Positions 37,627 through 46,921 of a DNA stretch of 64,000 bases are shown here, one piece after another; the stretch's first letter is position 1, and the number at the start of each line of letters is the position of its first letter. The DNA is from Streptomyces sp. NBC_01497 (lineage in GTDB: Bacteria; Actinomycetota; Actinomycetes; Streptomycetales; Streptomycetaceae). The position numbers and the translations under genes were made by a program. The stretch is taken from the NCBI RefSeq assembly GCF_036250695.1, contig NZ_CP109427.1, positions 6,200,001 through 6,264,000 of the forward strand. The letters run 5' to 3'. The notes below the pieces were generated by a model. It was not told the DNA's origin and made no database searches. It was given only the letters and a program-made list of their open reading frames with translations.

Positions 37627-38060
37627 CGGAGATCGACAAGACGGCCGGCGGCATCAGGAGACTGTCGACGGACGGCCCCTGGGAGGACTCCTACGGCTAC
37701 TCCCGCGCCGTACGGCTGCCGAACGGGCTGGTGCTGGTCTCCGGGTGCACATCCGTGGTCGGCGGCAGGATCGCCGACGGCAGCCCGTACGAGCAGGCCA
37801 AGACGGCCTTCGGTGTCGCGATCAGCGCCCTGCGCGAACTGGACCTCGACACCGCTGACGTCGTGCGCACCCGCATGTACATCACGCACTCCCGTGACGC
37901 GGACGACGTGGGCCGCGCACACAAGGAGCTGTTCCACGCGGTGCGGCCGGCCGCCTCGATGATCGTGGTGGCGGGGTTCGTCGACCCGAGCCTGGTCGTC
38001 GAGGTCGAGGTCGAGGCCTTCAGGGCGCCCGGGGACGACACGGCGGAGGCCGCGCGGTGA
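37623..38060 (+). CDS. RidA/YjgF-family protein in the his operon
   Basis: This 145-residue protein belongs to the RidA family, whose typical members hydrolyse reactive enamine/imine intermediates made by PLP enzymes. The conserved Arg is in [11 protein letters not shown] and the Glu in [13 protein letters not shown]. It overlaps priA (ATGA) and hisF (GTGA), so it is fully embedded in the operon. A protective or modulating role during histidine synthesis is inference; it may also act elsewhere. Confidence 0.88.
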   Translation: MTEIDKTAGGIRRLSTDGPWEDSYGYSRAVRLPNGLVLVSGCTSVVGGRIADGSPYEQAKTAFGVAISALRELDLDTADVVRTRMYITHSRDADDVGRAHKELFHAVRPAASMIVVAGFVDPSLVVEVEVEAFRAPGDDTAEAAR

Positions 38061-38812
38061 CCGTCGCGGTACGTGTCATCCCCTGCCTGGACGTCGACGG
38101 CGGCCGGGTCGTGAAGGGCGTCAACTTCCAGAACCTGCGGGACGCGGGCGACCCCGTCGAGATGGCCAAGCTCTATGACGCCGAGGGCGCGGACGAGCTG
38201 ACGTTCCTCGACATCACCGCGTCGTCCGGCGACCGCGAGACCACCTACGACGTGGTGCGGCGCACCGCGGAACAGGTCTTCATCCCGCTGACCGTCGGCG
38301 GTGGCGTGCGCACGTCGGACGACGTGGACCGGCTGCTGCGCGCCGGGGCGGACAAGGTCGGCGTGAACACGGCCGCCATCGCCCGCCCGGAACTGATCCG
38401 GGAGATCGCCGAGCGCTTCGGCCGCCAGGTGCTGGTCCTGTCCGTCGACGCCCGCCGGACGCCCGCGGGCACCTTCGAGGTGACCACGCACGGCGGGCGC
38501 CGCGGCACCGGCATGGACGCCGTCGAATGGGCCGAGCGGGCCGCGGACCTCGGAGCCGGGGAGATCCTCCTCAACTCCATGGACGCGGACGGCACGAAGA
38601 ACGGCTACGACACGGAGATGATCCGGGCGGTCCGCGCCCGCGTCAGGGTCCCCGTCATCGCCTCGGGCGGCGCGGGCGGCCTCGACGACTTCGCCCCGGC
38701 GGTCTCCTCGGGCGCGGACGCGGTGCTCGCCGCGTCCGTCTTCCACTTCGGCGACCTGCGCATCGGCCAGGTCAAGACGGCTCTGCGCGAGGCGGGACAT
38801 CCGGTGCGCTGA
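38057..38812 (+). CDS. hisF: Imidazole glycerol phosphate synthase cyclase subunit HisF
   Basis: HisF closes the imidazole ring using ammonia from HisH and releases AICAR. The 251-residue TIM barrel carries the catalytic Asp residues in [20 protein letters not shown] and [14 protein letters not shown], plus [31 protein letters not shown] and [18 protein letters not shown] 38057 overlaps the RidA-like gene. A strong hairpin follows, so this ends the operon. Confidence 0.97.
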   Translation: MTVAVRVIPCLDVDGGRVVKGVNFQNLRDAGDPVEMAKLYDAEGADELTFLDITASSGDRETTYDVVRRTAEQVFIPLTVGGGVRTSDDVDRLLRAGADKVGVNTAAIARPELIREIAERFGRQVLVLSVDARRTPAGTFEVTTHGGRRGTGMDAVEWAERAADLGAGEILLNSMDADGTKNGYDTEMIRAVRARVRVPVIASGGAGGLDDFAPAVSSGADAVLAASVFHFGDLRIGQVKTALREAGHPVR

Positions 38813-38899
38813 GCGCCCGGCGGACGGCGGGGCAGCCGGCGGCGACGGATGCCGGCCCACTGCCGGGGCGAGCCGATACCCGGCGCGGCACCCACGCGC

Positions 38900-38937
38900 C
38901 GGTGCCGGTCCCGCCGTGCGGGGCGGGACCGGCACCG
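38900..38937. terminator. Hairpin terminator between hisF and the TIGR03085-like gene
   Basis: A perfect 16-bp inverted repeat (38900-38915 and 38922-38937) with a 6-nt loop lies in the convergent gap, 88 bp after hisF and 18 bp beyond the stop of the opposite gene. Confidence 0.85.
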
Positions 38938-38954
38938 CGCGGGGACCCGGTGCG

Positions 38955-39587
38955 TCAGACGCCCAGCTTCGCGTCCAGCAGTATCGCCACGGCGTCCTTG
39001 TCGCCCTCCAGCGTGACGTCCGCCATCGCCTGGCGGCCCGAGAGGAACAGCGTCAGCTCCGCGGCCTCACCCGTCACCGTGACCACGGGGGTGCCCTTGT
39101 GCGCCACCGCCGTGCGCCCGTCCGGCCGGCGCAGCACCAGGCCCACCGGGGACTTGCGGCCCATCAGCCGCGCGCCCTTCTCCAGCCGCGACCACAGTGC
39201 GTCGGCGAAGACCGGGTCCACCTCACGCGGCGTCCAGTCGGGCTGGGCGCGGCGGACGTCCTCCGCGTGGATGTAGAACTCCGTGGTGTTCGCCGCCTCG
39301 TCGACCTGTTTCAGGCCGAACGGCGACATCTTCCCCGGACCGGTACGGACCATCTGCAGCAGTTCCTCGTACGGCTTCTGCCGGTACTCGGACTGCACCC
39401 GCTCCAGGCGCCCGCGCAGCGCCGGGATGATCGTGCCTCCGGCCGCGTCCGGGCGCCTGTCCCGTACCACGAGGTGGGCGGCGAGGTCGCGGGTGAGCCA
39501 GCCGTCGCACAGGGTCGGTGCGTCGGGGCCGGCGGCTTCCAACAGGTCGGCGAGCAGAAGTCGTTCACGCTTGGCATGGGTCGACAT
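38955..39587 (-). CDS. TIGR03085-like metal-binding protein (DinB/maleylpyruvate isomerase type)
   Basis: This 210-residue protein begins [46 protein letters not shown], a pattern shared with actinobacterial TIGR03085 and maleylpyruvate isomerase-like proteins, where His and Asp or Glu bind a metal. The motif [18 protein letters not shown] supplies another His. Substrate unknown; mycothiol-linked chemistry is a family-based possibility. ATG 39587 is used. The minus-strand hexamer TACGCT (39600-39595) ends 7 nt before it, predicting a leaderless mRNA. Confidence 0.82.
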   Translation of the reverse strand: MSTHAKRERLLLADLLEAAGPDAPTLCDGWLTRDLAAHLVVRDRRPDAAGGTIIPALRGRLERVQSEYRQKPYEELLQMVRTGPGKMSPFGLKQVDEAANTTEFYIHAEDVRRAQPDWTPREVDPVFADALWSRLEKGARLMGRKSPVGLVLRRPDGRTAVAHKGTPVVTVTGEAAELTLFLSGRQAMADVTLEGDKDAVAILLDAKLGV

Positions 39588-39670
39588 GTCCGCCAGCGTA
39601 CGGCGGCGGCCTGCTGTCCGCCCAGTGGGCTCACCGCCGGGCATGCCGCCCGGCGCGGCAGAATGGGCCC
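39588..39670. promoter_or_regulatory. Divergent promoter region for the TIGR03085-like gene and hisI
   Basis: In 83 bp, a minus-strand -10 TACGCT (39600-39595) ends 7 nt before ATG 39587, and a plus-strand -10 CAGAAT (39659-39664) ends 6 nt before hisI ATG 39671. No ribosome sites precede either gene, so both transcripts are probably leaderless. Confidence 0.5.
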
Positions 39671-40024
39671 ATGACCACCTCGCTCGACCCTGCCGTCGCC
39701 ACCCGCCTCAAGCGGGACGCGAACGGTCTCTTCCCCGCCATCGCCCAGCAGTACGACACGGGTGAGGTCCTGATGCTCGGCTGGATGGACGACGAGGCGC
39801 TGCACCGCACCCTCACCACCGGGCGCTGCACCTACTGGTCCCGCAGCCGGCAGGAGTACTGGGTCAAGGGGGACACCTCGGGTCACACCCAGCACGTGCG
39901 GTCCGTCGCCCTCGACTGCGACGGCGACACCGTCCTCGTCAAGGTCGACCAGGTGGGGGCGGCCTGCCACACCGGTGACCGGACGTGCTTCGACGCGGGC
40001 ACGCTGCCCCTCGCGGCCGAGTAG
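39671..40024 (+). CDS. hisI: Phosphoribosyl-AMP cyclohydrolase HisI
   Basis: HisI opens the adenine ring of PRAMP in step three of histidine synthesis, with Zn2+ and Mg2+. In 117 residues it has [39 protein letters not shown] and the metal-site region [26 protein letters not shown]. HisE is not fused. It lies apart from the main his operon and 11 bp before trpE. Confidence 0.96.
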   Translation: MTTSLDPAVATRLKRDANGLFPAIAQQYDTGEVLMLGWMDDEALHRTLTTGRCTYWSRSRQEYWVKGDTSGHTQHVRSVALDCDGDTVLVKVDQVGAACHTGDRTCFDAGTLPLAAE

Positions 40025-40035
40025 GGTCTGCCGCC

Positions 40036-41571
40036 ATGGATCTTGAGACGTTCCGCAAGCTGGCGGTGGACCGCCGCGTCATCCCCGTGAGCCGGCGGCT
40101 GCTCGCGGACGGCGACACCCCGGTCGGCCTGTACCGCAAGCTCGCGGCCGAGCGCCCCGGGACGTTCCTGCTGGAGTCCGCCGAGCAGGGCACCTGGTCC
40201 CGTTACTCCTTCATCGGCGTACGCTCCGCCGCCGTGCTCACCGAGCGCGACGGAGCCGCCCACTGGCTCGGCACCCCGCCCGTCGGCGTCCCCACCGGCG
40301 GTGACCCGCTCGCGGCGCTGCGCGCCACCCTGGAGGCGCTGCACACGCCCCGCGACCTGACCGAGGGCCTCGGGCTGCCGCCCTTCACCGGTGGCATGGT
40401 CGGCCACCTCGGCTTCGACATCGTGCGCCGCCTGGAGAAGAAGATCGGCGACCACGCCCGCGACGACCTGCGCCTGCCCGAGCTGACGATGCTGCTCACC
40501 TCGGACCTCGCCGTCCTCGACCACCAGAGCGGCACGGTCCTGCTGATCGCCAACGCGATCAACCACAACGACCTCGACACCGGTGTCGAGGAGGCCTACG
40601 AGGACGCCGTCGCGCGGCTCGACGCCATGGCCGCGGACCTGGCACGGCCCGTCGACTCCGTGCCCACCGTCCTGCCGCCCTCCGAACTGCCCGAGTACAC
40701 CGCGCTGTGGGGCGGGGCGGACTTCCGGGCCGCCGTCGAGGACATCAAGGAGCGCATCAGGGCGGGCGAGGCGTTCCAGGTCGTGCCCTCGCAGCGGTTC
40801 GAGACCCCCTGCACGGCGAGCGCCCTCGACGTGTACCGCGTGCTGCGGACCACCAACCCGAGCCCGTACATGTACCTGTTCCGCTTCCCCGGCGACGACG
40901 GCGAGGTCGCCTTCGACGTCGTCGGATCGAGCCCGGAGGCCCTGGTCAAGGTCGAGGACGGGCGCGCCCTGGTGCACCCCATCGCCGGGACCCGCCCGCG
41001 CGGCGCGACGCTCCGCGAGGACCAGGAGCTCGGCGACGAGCTGCTCGCCGACCCGAAGGAGCGCGCCGAGCACCTGATGCTGGTCGACCTGGGCCGCAAC
41101 GACCTGGGCCGGGTGTGCGAGCCGGGCAGCGTCGAGGTCGTCGACTTCATGACCGTCGAGCGGTACTCGCACGTTATGCACATCGTGTCCACGGTCACCG
41201 GCCGCGTCGCGCCCGGCCGTACCGCGTTCGACGTCCTCACCGCCTGCTTCCCCGCCGGCACCCTCTCCGGCGCCCCCAAGCCGCGGGCCCTGCAGATCAT
41301 CGACGAGCTGGAGCCGAGCAGGCGCGGCGTGTACGGCGGCTGCGTGGGCTACCTGGACTTCGCCGGCGACTCCGACACCGCCATCGCGATCCGCACGGCC
41401 CTGCTGCGTGACGGCACGGCGTACGTGCAGGCGGGCGCGGGCATCGTCGCGGACTCCGACCCGGTCGCGGAGGACGCCGAGTGCCGCAACAAGGCGGCGG
41501 CCGTGCTGCGCGCCGTGCACACCGCGAACCGGCTGGCGCGTCCGGGGGAGCGGCACCCGACCACCGACTGA
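40036..41571 (+). CDS. trpE: Anthranilate synthase component I TrpE
   Basis: TrpE makes anthranilate from chorismate and ammonia. In 511 residues are the N-terminal tryptophan-feedback region ([18 protein letters not shown], where LLES is the conserved inhibitor-binding stretch) and the chorismate-binding domain with [41 protein letters not shown] and [11 protein letters not shown]. No amidotransferase domain is fused, so TrpG must come from elsewhere. A -10-like TAGGGT (40022-40027) overlaps the hisI stop and ends 8 nt before the ATG. Confidence 0.95.
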   Translation: MDLETFRKLAVDRRVIPVSRRLLADGDTPVGLYRKLAAERPGTFLLESAEQGTWSRYSFIGVRSAAVLTERDGAAHWLGTPPVGVPTGGDPLAALRATLEALHTPRDLTEGLGLPPFTGGMVGHLGFDIVRRLEKKIGDHARDDLRLPELTMLLTSDLAVLDHQSGTVLLIANAINHNDLDTGVEEAYEDAVARLDAMAADLARPVDSVPTVLPPSELPEYTALWGGADFRAAVEDIKERIRAGEAFQVVPSQRFETPCTASALDVYRVLRTTNPSPYMYLFRFPGDDGEVAFDVVGSSPEALVKVEDGRALVHPIAGTRPRGATLREDQELGDELLADPKERAEHLMLVDLGRNDLGRVCEPGSVEVVDFMTVERYSHVMHIVSTVTGRVAPGRTAFDVLTACFPAGTLSGAPKPRALQIIDELEPSRRGVYGGCVGYLDFAGDSDTAIAIRTALLRDGTAYVQAGAGIVADSDPVAEDAECRNKAAAVLRAVHTANRLARPGERHPTTD

Positions 41572-41605
41572 ACCCGGCCGGAGGCCGTAGGGGATAGTGG
41601 AGGGC

Positions 41606-42268
41606 GTGACAGCGCTACCCGCCCCCCGTGGGGGCACCACCGACCAGCGACGCGCGCCGGGCGCCCCGAGCGGCCGCCGCAGCCTCGCAGCAGCCCTGCT
41701 CCTCGGCGCCGCCGGCGCGGCGGTGGCGCTCGTCGCCTCGGGGCAGATCTGGGCCAGAGGCGCCGCTGCCGTCGGCGGCGGCGCCGTCACCGTGACGGCC
41801 GACGGCCGCGACGTGACGGGCGTGCCCGCCGCGCTCGCCGTGGTGGGCCTTGCCGCGCTCGTCGCGGTGTTCGCGGTGCGCCGCGCGGGACGGTTCGTCG
41901 TCGCGCTGCTCCTCGCGCTGAGCGGCGCGGGCGCCGCGGTCTCCGCCCTGCTCGGCGGTACCGGCTCGGACGCCCTCGACGAGAAGGCCGCGCAGACCAC
42001 CGGCGACGCGTCGGCGACCGTGCACGCGCTCAGCCACACCGTATGGCCGTACGTGACGGCCGTGGCGGGCGTGCTCATCCTGCTGGCCGGGCTGCTCGCG
42101 CTCGGCTACGGAAGGCGCTGGCCCGCGATGTCGGGCCGGTACGAGCGGGGCACGGGCGCCGCGGGCGTCAAGGCGGCGGCCCGCCGTCAGCCTGTCGTGG
42201 ACCCGGACCGGCCCGAGGACCTGTGGAAGGCCTTGGACCGCGGCGAGGATCCCACCGGCGGGAGCTGA
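41606..42268 (+). CDS. Trp-operon-associated membrane protein (TIGR02234-like)
   Basis: This 220-residue protein has four membrane segments (LAAALLLGAAGAAVALVASG, AALAVVGLAALVAVFAV, FVVALLLALSGAGAAVSALL, VAGVLILLAGLLALGYG) and the Trp- and Arg-containing C-terminal tail PEDLWKALDRGEDPTGG. Actinobacterial trp clusters often contain this TIGR02234-type protein after trpE; its job is unknown. GTG 41606 is chosen; GATAGT at 41593-41598 ends 7 nt before it, predicting a leaderless mRNA. GTG 41597 is the alternative. Confidence 0.82.
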   Translation: MTALPAPRGGTTDQRRAPGAPSGRRSLAAALLLGAAGAAVALVASGQIWARGAAAVGGGAVTVTADGRDVTGVPAALAVVGLAALVAVFAVRRAGRFVVALLLALSGAGAAVSALLGGTGSDALDEKAAQTTGDASATVHALSHTVWPYVTAVAGVLILLAGLLALGYGRRWPAMSGRYERGTGAAGVKAAARRQPVVDPDRPEDLWKALDRGEDPTGGS

Positions 42269-42508
42269 GGCGGGCTCCCGGAGTGGCGGGCGCACTCCCG
42301 TCGCCCGCCGGAGAGCCACGGACCGGTGCCGCGGTCCGTGCGGGGGCCGGTGACACGACCCCCCTCGCGCGTCACCCGCCGTGCGTGCGGGACAATGGCG
42401 GGTGAGCATCGGGAGAGCGGGGGCCCGATCGCCCGGCACCACGACGCACCACCCCGGCATCACGATCAAGCGCCCACGACACAGCGCCACAGCAACGAGG
42501 AGCAACTC

Positions 42509-42799
42509 ATGGCGGGCAGCAGCCACGGACACACGCCGGCGGCCTGGACCGGCGTCACCATTTCCTTCGTCGGCTTCTGCGCCGGCGGGGTCTTCATGGT
42601 CGGCGACAGCCCGGTCGGCTTCTGGGTGAGCATGGGCGTCGTCATCCTCGGCCTCGTCGCCGGCGTGGTCATGCGACTGATGGGCCTCGGCATGCCGAAG
42701 GAGTCCGACGAGATGGTCCAGGCCCGTGAGGCGGCCGGACGCGCCCAGGCCACGAGCCGTACGTCCGCCGCCGAGGCGAAGCAGCACGCCAGGGCCTGA
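42509..42799 (+). CDS. HGxxPAAW-motif small membrane protein
   Basis: This 96-residue protein carries SHGHTPAAWTGV at the N terminus, the signature that names the HGxxPAAW family, then two membrane helices (TISFVGFCAGGVFMVG and VSMGVVILGLVAGVVM) and an Ala/Arg/Glu-rich tail. GAGGAG stands 7 nt before ATG 42509. It is regularly found in actinobacterial trp clusters; the function is unknown. Confidence 0.85.
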   Translation: MAGSSHGHTPAAWTGVTISFVGFCAGGVFMVGDSPVGFWVSMGVVILGLVAGVVMRLMGLGMPKESDEMVQAREAAGRAQATSRTSAAEAKQHARA

Positions 42800-42910
42800 C
42801 CGCCCCCGACCGCGCGGCCGCCCACGGGCGCGCCACGGCACGGCACGACCCCGGCCGTCTCGGACGGCCGTGACGGCACGGGACGCGACGACCGGACGGG
42901 GCGGGACACC

Positions 42911-43336
42911 ATGGCGGCACCTGCGATGCGGACGCCCGCCCGGCCGGCCCGTCGGCTGGCCTGGCCGTTCGCCCTGCTGGCCGGGGCGGCGGCGGCCTTC
43001 ACGTACGTGGGCCTCATCGACCCGAACCACCCGGGCCACTACCCCGTCTGCCCGCTCTACGCGCTCACCGGCGTGTACTGCCCGGGCTGCGGGGGGCTGC
43101 GGTGCGCCCATGCCGTCGCCACCGGTGATCTCGGCACCGCGCTGCACGACAACGCGCTCGCCGTCGTCGCGTTCGCCGTCTGCGCCGTCCTGTGGGTGCG
43201 CTGGGTGTGGCGCGCCCGCACGGGGCGGCCTGCCGGCTTTTCCTTCGGAGGGCACTGGGGGTGGATCCTCGGGGGGCTCGTCGTGGCCTTCACCGTGGCG
43301 CGGAACCTGCCCTTCGGCTCGCTGCTCGCGCCCTGA
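42911..43336 (+). CDS. DUF2752 membrane protein
   Basis: This 141-residue protein has three hydrophobic stretches and the DUF2752 signature CPLYALTGVYCPGCGGLRCAHAVATGDLGTALHDN, with four Cys that could bind metal or form disulfides. It precedes trpC on the same strand. The function is not known. Confidence 0.88.
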   Translation: MAAPAMRTPARPARRLAWPFALLAGAAAAFTYVGLIDPNHPGHYPVCPLYALTGVYCPGCGGLRCAHAVATGDLGTALHDNALAVVAFAVCAVLWVRWVWRARTGRPAGFSFGGHWGWILGGLVVAFTVARNLPFGSLLAP

Positions 43337-43493
43337 GGCGCCGGGCGCACGCCCCTGCAGGCCCCGCACGCCCCCTCTGGACGATCTGCCGCCGCCGCGC
43401 CCGCCCCGTGGCCGGGAGCGCGTCCCCGGCCACCGCGACCGGGGCCGCGACCCGCGCATCCACCGTGATGAGGGGCCTTCGGCCTCCAACGGC

Positions 43494-43504
43494 TAGCATC
43501 GAAG
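43494..43504 (+). promoter_or_regulatory. trpC promoter -10 region
   Basis: TAGCAT (43494-43499) is a good -10 hexamer. It ends 5 nt before ATG 43505 of a small upstream frame that overlaps the trpC start. No clear -35 is visible at 17-18 bp. Confidence 0.5.
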
Positions 43505-43561
43505 ATGGCTGGACCTGAACGTATGAACCACCACTTTCCGGAAAGGGGGCCGCTCGCGTGA
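43505..43561 (+). CDS. Candidate 18-codon leader peptide overlapping trpC
   Basis: The frame encodes [18 protein letters not shown] and stops at a TGA that overlaps the trpC start as GTGA. With TAGCAT directly upstream it would be translated from a leaderless mRNA and could hand ribosomes to trpC, whose own site GGAAAGGGGG lies inside the frame. It has no Trp codons, so it is not a classical attenuator peptide. It may be chance. Confidence 0.3.
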   Translation: MAGPERMNHHFPERGPLA

Positions 43562-44367
43562 GTGTGCTCGACGAGATCATCGAGGGCGTACGCGCCGACC
43601 TCGCGGAACGCCAGGCGCGCGTCAGCCTCGACGAGCTCAAGGAGCGCGCGGCGCGCGCCCCCGAGGCCAAGGACGGCGGCGCCGCGCTGAGCGGCGAAGG
43701 GGTGAAGGTCATCTGCGAGGTGAAGCGCTCCAGCCCCTCCAAGGGCGCGCTCGCCGCCATCGCGGACCCCGCGGGCCTCGCCGCCGAGTACGAGGAGGGC
43801 GGCGCCGCCGTCATCTCCGTACTGACCGAGCAGCGCCGGTTCGGCGGGTCGCTCGCCGACCTCGAAGCGGTCCGGGCCAAGGTCGACATCCCCGTCCTGC
43901 GCAAGGACTTCGTGGTGACGTCGTACCAGCTGTGGGAGGCCCGCGCGTACGGCGCCGACCTCGTCCTGCTGATCGTCGCGGCGCTGGAGCAGCCCGCCCT
44001 GGTGTCGTTGATCGAACGCGCCGAGTCCATCGGGCTCACTCCGCTCGTCGAGGTGCACGACGAGGACGAGGCGGAACGCGCCGTCGACGCGGGCGCCCGC
44101 GTCATCGGCGTCAACGCGCGCAACCTGAAGACCCTCAAGGTGGACCGCTCCACCTTCGAACGGGTCGCCCCCGAGATCCCCTCCGGCATCGTCAAGATCG
44201 CCGAGTCGGGTGTGCGGGGGCCGCACGACCTGATCGCGTACGCCAACGCCGGCGCGGACGCCGTCCTCGTCGGCGAGTCCCTCGTCACCGGGCGTGACCC
44301 GAAGGCGGCCGTCGCCGACCTCGTCGCGGCGGGCGCCCACCCGGCGCTCCGGCACGGCAGGGACTGA
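43558..44367 (+). CDS. trpC: Indole-3-glycerol-phosphate synthase TrpC
   Basis: TrpC closes the indole ring. The 269-residue TIM barrel has the substrate-binding and catalytic motif [14 protein letters not shown], then [69 protein letters not shown] and [14 protein letters not shown], with Lys and Glu residues in place. GTG 43558 is preceded by GGAAAGGGGG. Confidence 0.97.
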   Translation: MSVLDEIIEGVRADLAERQARVSLDELKERAARAPEAKDGGAALSGEGVKVICEVKRSSPSKGALAAIADPAGLAAEYEEGGAAVISVLTEQRRFGGSLADLEAVRAKVDIPVLRKDFVVTSYQLWEARAYGADLVLLIVAALEQPALVSLIERAESIGLTPLVEVHDEDEAERAVDAGARVIGVNARNLKTLKVDRSTFERVAPEIPSGIVKIAESGVRGPHDLIAYANAGADAVLVGESLVTGRDPKAAVADLVAAGAHPALRHGRD

Positions 44368-44376
44368 CCCGCGGAC

Positions 44377-44619
44377 ATGCCCGTCACCCCGAGCCGCCCG
44401 GCGCACCTGGCCGCCGGCACCCCGCCCGCGCGGCACGCGCCCCTGGCGCGCGGCTGCCGGCCGCGGGGCTGTCGCGCGCCCGCGCGCCGGGTGCACGGGC
44501 GGCGGGTGCGGTACGTCATCGGTGACGAGCCTGGGCAGGTCAACGGAATGCGATGGCGGACGCGCCCGCGCGTGCGGCACGAGTGTGCCGTGCGCGCATA
44601 CGGTGCTGTCCGTCCGTAG
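44377..44619 (+). CDS. trpM: Tryptophan biosynthesis modulator TrpM
   Basis: This 80-residue Arg-rich protein lies 9 bp after trpC and 20 bp before trpB. Its central part, RGCRPRGCRAPARRVHGRRVRYVIGDEPGQVNGMRWR, matches what I recall of the small TrpM proteins found between trpC and trpB in Streptomyces, which affect tryptophan metabolism and development. Two Cys lie in the repeated RGCR motif. The tail after RWR (TRPRVRHECAVRAYGAVRP) may be strain-specific, and the true start may be later than ATG 44377. Confidence 0.75.
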   Translation: MPVTPSRPAHLAAGTPPARHAPLARGCRPRGCRAPARRVHGRRVRYVIGDEPGQVNGMRWRTRPRVRHECAVRAYGAVRP

Positions 44620-44639
44620 CTTGACGAGGAGTTGCTCCG

Positions 44640-45980
44640 TTGTCCACGAAGCCTTCCGCAGAGTCCTCTGCGTTCTTCATCCCTGATCCCGGGGGCCAGA
44701 TCCCCACCGCCGAAGGGTACTTCGGCGCTTACGGCGGCAAGTTCATCCCCGAGGCGCTCGTCGCCGCGGTGGACGAGGTCGCCGTCGAGTACGACAAGGC
44801 CAAGTCCGACCCGGCCTTCGCCGCCGAACTCGACCAGTTGATGGTCGAGTACACCGGCCGTCCGAGCCCGCTGACCGAGGTGCCGCGCTTCGCCGCCCAC
44901 GCGGGTGGCGCGCGGGTCTTCCTCAAGCGGGAGGACCTCAACCACACCGGCTCCCACAAGATCAACAACGTGCTGGGCCAGGCGCTGCTGACCAAGCGCA
45001 TGGGCAAGACCCGGATCGTCGCCGAGACCGGCGCGGGACAGCACGGCGTGGCCACCGCCACCGCCTGCGCCCTGTTCGGCCTCGAATGCGTCATCTACAT
45101 GGGCGAGATCGACACCGAGCGCCAGGCGCTCAACGTCGCCCGCATGCGGATTCTCGGCGCCGAGGTCGTCGCCGTGAAGTCCGGCAGCCGCACCCTCAAG
45201 GACGCCATCAACGAGGCGTTCCGCGACTGGGTCGCCAGCGTCGACACCACGCACTACCTGTTCGGCACCGTCGCTGGACCGCACCCGTTCCCGGCGATGG
45301 TCCGCGACTTCCACCGCGTCATCGGCGTCGAGGCCCGCCGGCAGATCCTTGAGCGCGCGGGCCGGCTGCCCGACGCCGCGGTCGCCTGCGTCGGCGGCGG
45401 CTCCAACGCCATCGGCCTGTTCCACCCGTTCATCCCGGACGCAGGGGTCCGCCTGATCGGCTGCGAGGCCGCCGGGCACGGCGTGCCCAGCGGGGAGCAC
45501 GCGGCCACCCTGACCGTCGGCGAGCCGGGCATCCTGCACGGCTCCCGCAGTTACGTCCTCCAGGACGACGAGGGCCAGATCACCGAGCCGTACTCCATCT
45601 CGGCGGGGCTCGACTACCCCGGTATCGGCCCCGAGCACGCCTACCTCAAGGACAGCGGACGCGGCGAGTACCTCGCCATCACCGACGACGAGGCCATGCA
45701 GGCCCTGCGGCTGCTGTCCCGCACCGAGGGCATCATCCCGGCCATCGAGAGCGCCCACGCGCTCGCCGGGGCCCTGACCGTCGGCCGCGAGCTCGGCGAG
45801 GACGGACTGCTCGTCGTCAACCTCTCCGGCCGCGGCGACAAGGACATGGACACGGCGGCCCGCTACTTCGGGCTGTACGAGGCGGACACGGCCGTCGAGG
45901 CCGACGCCGCGTCCCCGGCACTGATCGAGGACGACCGCAACGGCACCGGCGGGGCGCCGGACAAGGGGGCCGCGAAGTGA
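44640..45980 (+). CDS. trpB: Tryptophan synthase beta chain TrpB
   Basis: TrpB condenses indole and serine with PLP. The 446 residues contain [15 protein letters not shown], the PLP lysine in [14 protein letters not shown], the catalytic-region [19 protein letters not shown], and the phosphate-binding [15 protein letters not shown]. The start is TTG 44640, with GAGGAG 9 nt upstream. The C-terminal 25 residues after [11 protein letters not shown] are an acidic extension. The stop overlaps trpA (GTGA). Confidence 0.97.
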   Translation: MSTKPSAESSAFFIPDPGGQIPTAEGYFGAYGGKFIPEALVAAVDEVAVEYDKAKSDPAFAAELDQLMVEYTGRPSPLTEVPRFAAHAGGARVFLKREDLNHTGSHKINNVLGQALLTKRMGKTRIVAETGAGQHGVATATACALFGLECVIYMGEIDTERQALNVARMRILGAEVVAVKSGSRTLKDAINEAFRDWVASVDTTHYLFGTVAGPHPFPAMVRDFHRVIGVEARRQILERAGRLPDAAVACVGGGSNAIGLFHPFIPDAGVRLIGCEAAGHGVPSGEHAATLTVGEPGILHGSRSYVLQDDEGQITEPYSISAGLDYPGIGPEHAYLKDSGRGEYLAITDDEAMQALRLLSRTEGIIPAIESAHALAGALTVGRELGEDGLLVVNLSGRGDKDMDTAARYFGLYEADTAVEADAASPALIEDDRNGTGGAPDKGAAK

Positions 45981-46795
45981 GCGGGAACATCCAGCTGCTG
46001 ACCGACACCCTCGCCGCGGCACGGGCCGAGGACCGGGCCGCCCTGATCGCGTACTACCCGGCCGGGTTCCCCACCGTGGACGGCGGCATCGACGCCATCA
46101 AGGCGGCCTTCGACGGCGGCGCCGACATCGTGGAGGTCGGCCTTCCCTACAGCGACCCCGTGCTCGACGGTCCGGTCATCCAGACCGCCGACGACATCGC
46201 GCTGCGCGGCGGCGTGCGCGTCGCCGACGTGCTGCGCACGGTGCGCGAGGCCCACGAGGCCAGCGGGAAGCCCGTACTCGTCATGACGTACTGGAACCCC
46301 GTCGACCGCTACGGCGTCGAGCGTTTCACCGCCGAACTCGCCGACGCGGGCGGCGCCGGGTGCATCCTGCCCGACCTGCCCGTCCAGGAGTCGGGGCTGT
46401 GGAGGCAGCACGCGGCGAAGCACGACCTCGCCACGGTCTTCGTCGTCGCCCCGAGCAGCAAGGACGCCCGCCTCGCCGAGATCACCGCGGCCGGCAGCGG
46501 CTTCGTGTACGCGGCGTCGCTGATGGGCGTCACCGGCACCCGCGAGTCGGTCGGCGCGCAGGCGCAGGACCTCGTCAGCAGGACCAGGGCGGCCGGTGAC
46601 CTGCCGGTGTGCGTGGGTCTCGGCGTCTCCAACGCGGCGCAGGCCGCGGAGGTCGCGGCGTTCGCGGACGGGGTGATCGTCGGCAGCGCGTTCGTCAAGC
46701 GGGTCCTCGACGCGCCGGACGCGGCGGCGGGGCTCGCGGGCGTACGGGAGCTGGCGGGCGATCTCGCGCGGGGCGTACGGTCCGCCGCCTCCTGA
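45977..46795 (+). CDS. trpA: Tryptophan synthase alpha chain TrpA
   Basis: TrpA cleaves indole-3-glycerol phosphate and passes indole to TrpB. In 272 residues, the catalytic Glu and Asp are in [20 protein letters not shown]; further family segments are [45 protein letters not shown] and [22 protein letters not shown] 45977 overlaps trpB. A hairpin at 46880-46907 probably ends the trp transcript. Confidence 0.97.
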   Translation: MSGNIQLLTDTLAAARAEDRAALIAYYPAGFPTVDGGIDAIKAAFDGGADIVEVGLPYSDPVLDGPVIQTADDIALRGGVRVADVLRTVREAHEASGKPVLVMTYWNPVDRYGVERFTAELADAGGAGCILPDLPVQESGLWRQHAAKHDLATVFVVAPSSKDARLAEITAAGSGFVYAASLMGVTGTRESVGAQAQDLVSRTRAAGDLPVCVGLGVSNAAQAAEVAAFADGVIVGSAFVKRVLDAPDAAAGLAGVRELAGDLARGVRSAAS

Positions 46796-46879
46796 CGCTC
46801 CGGCGTACCGCCCCGCTCGCGCGGCGGCGCGTTCGAACGTGAGCGGCGGGTGACCTCATCCTTACGGGTGTACCTGGGG

Positions 46880-46907
46880 CCGGGGAGGTGCGCAGGCGCC
46901 TCCCCGG
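46880..46907 (+). terminator. Hairpin terminator after trpA
   Basis: A perfect 9-bp inverted repeat, CCGGGGAGG (46880-46888) and CCTCCCCGG (46899-46907), with a 10-nt loop, is followed by GTTCGTT. It lies just before the DsbA-like gene at 46922. Confidence 0.7.
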
Positions 46908-46921
46908 TTCGTTGCTGACGT

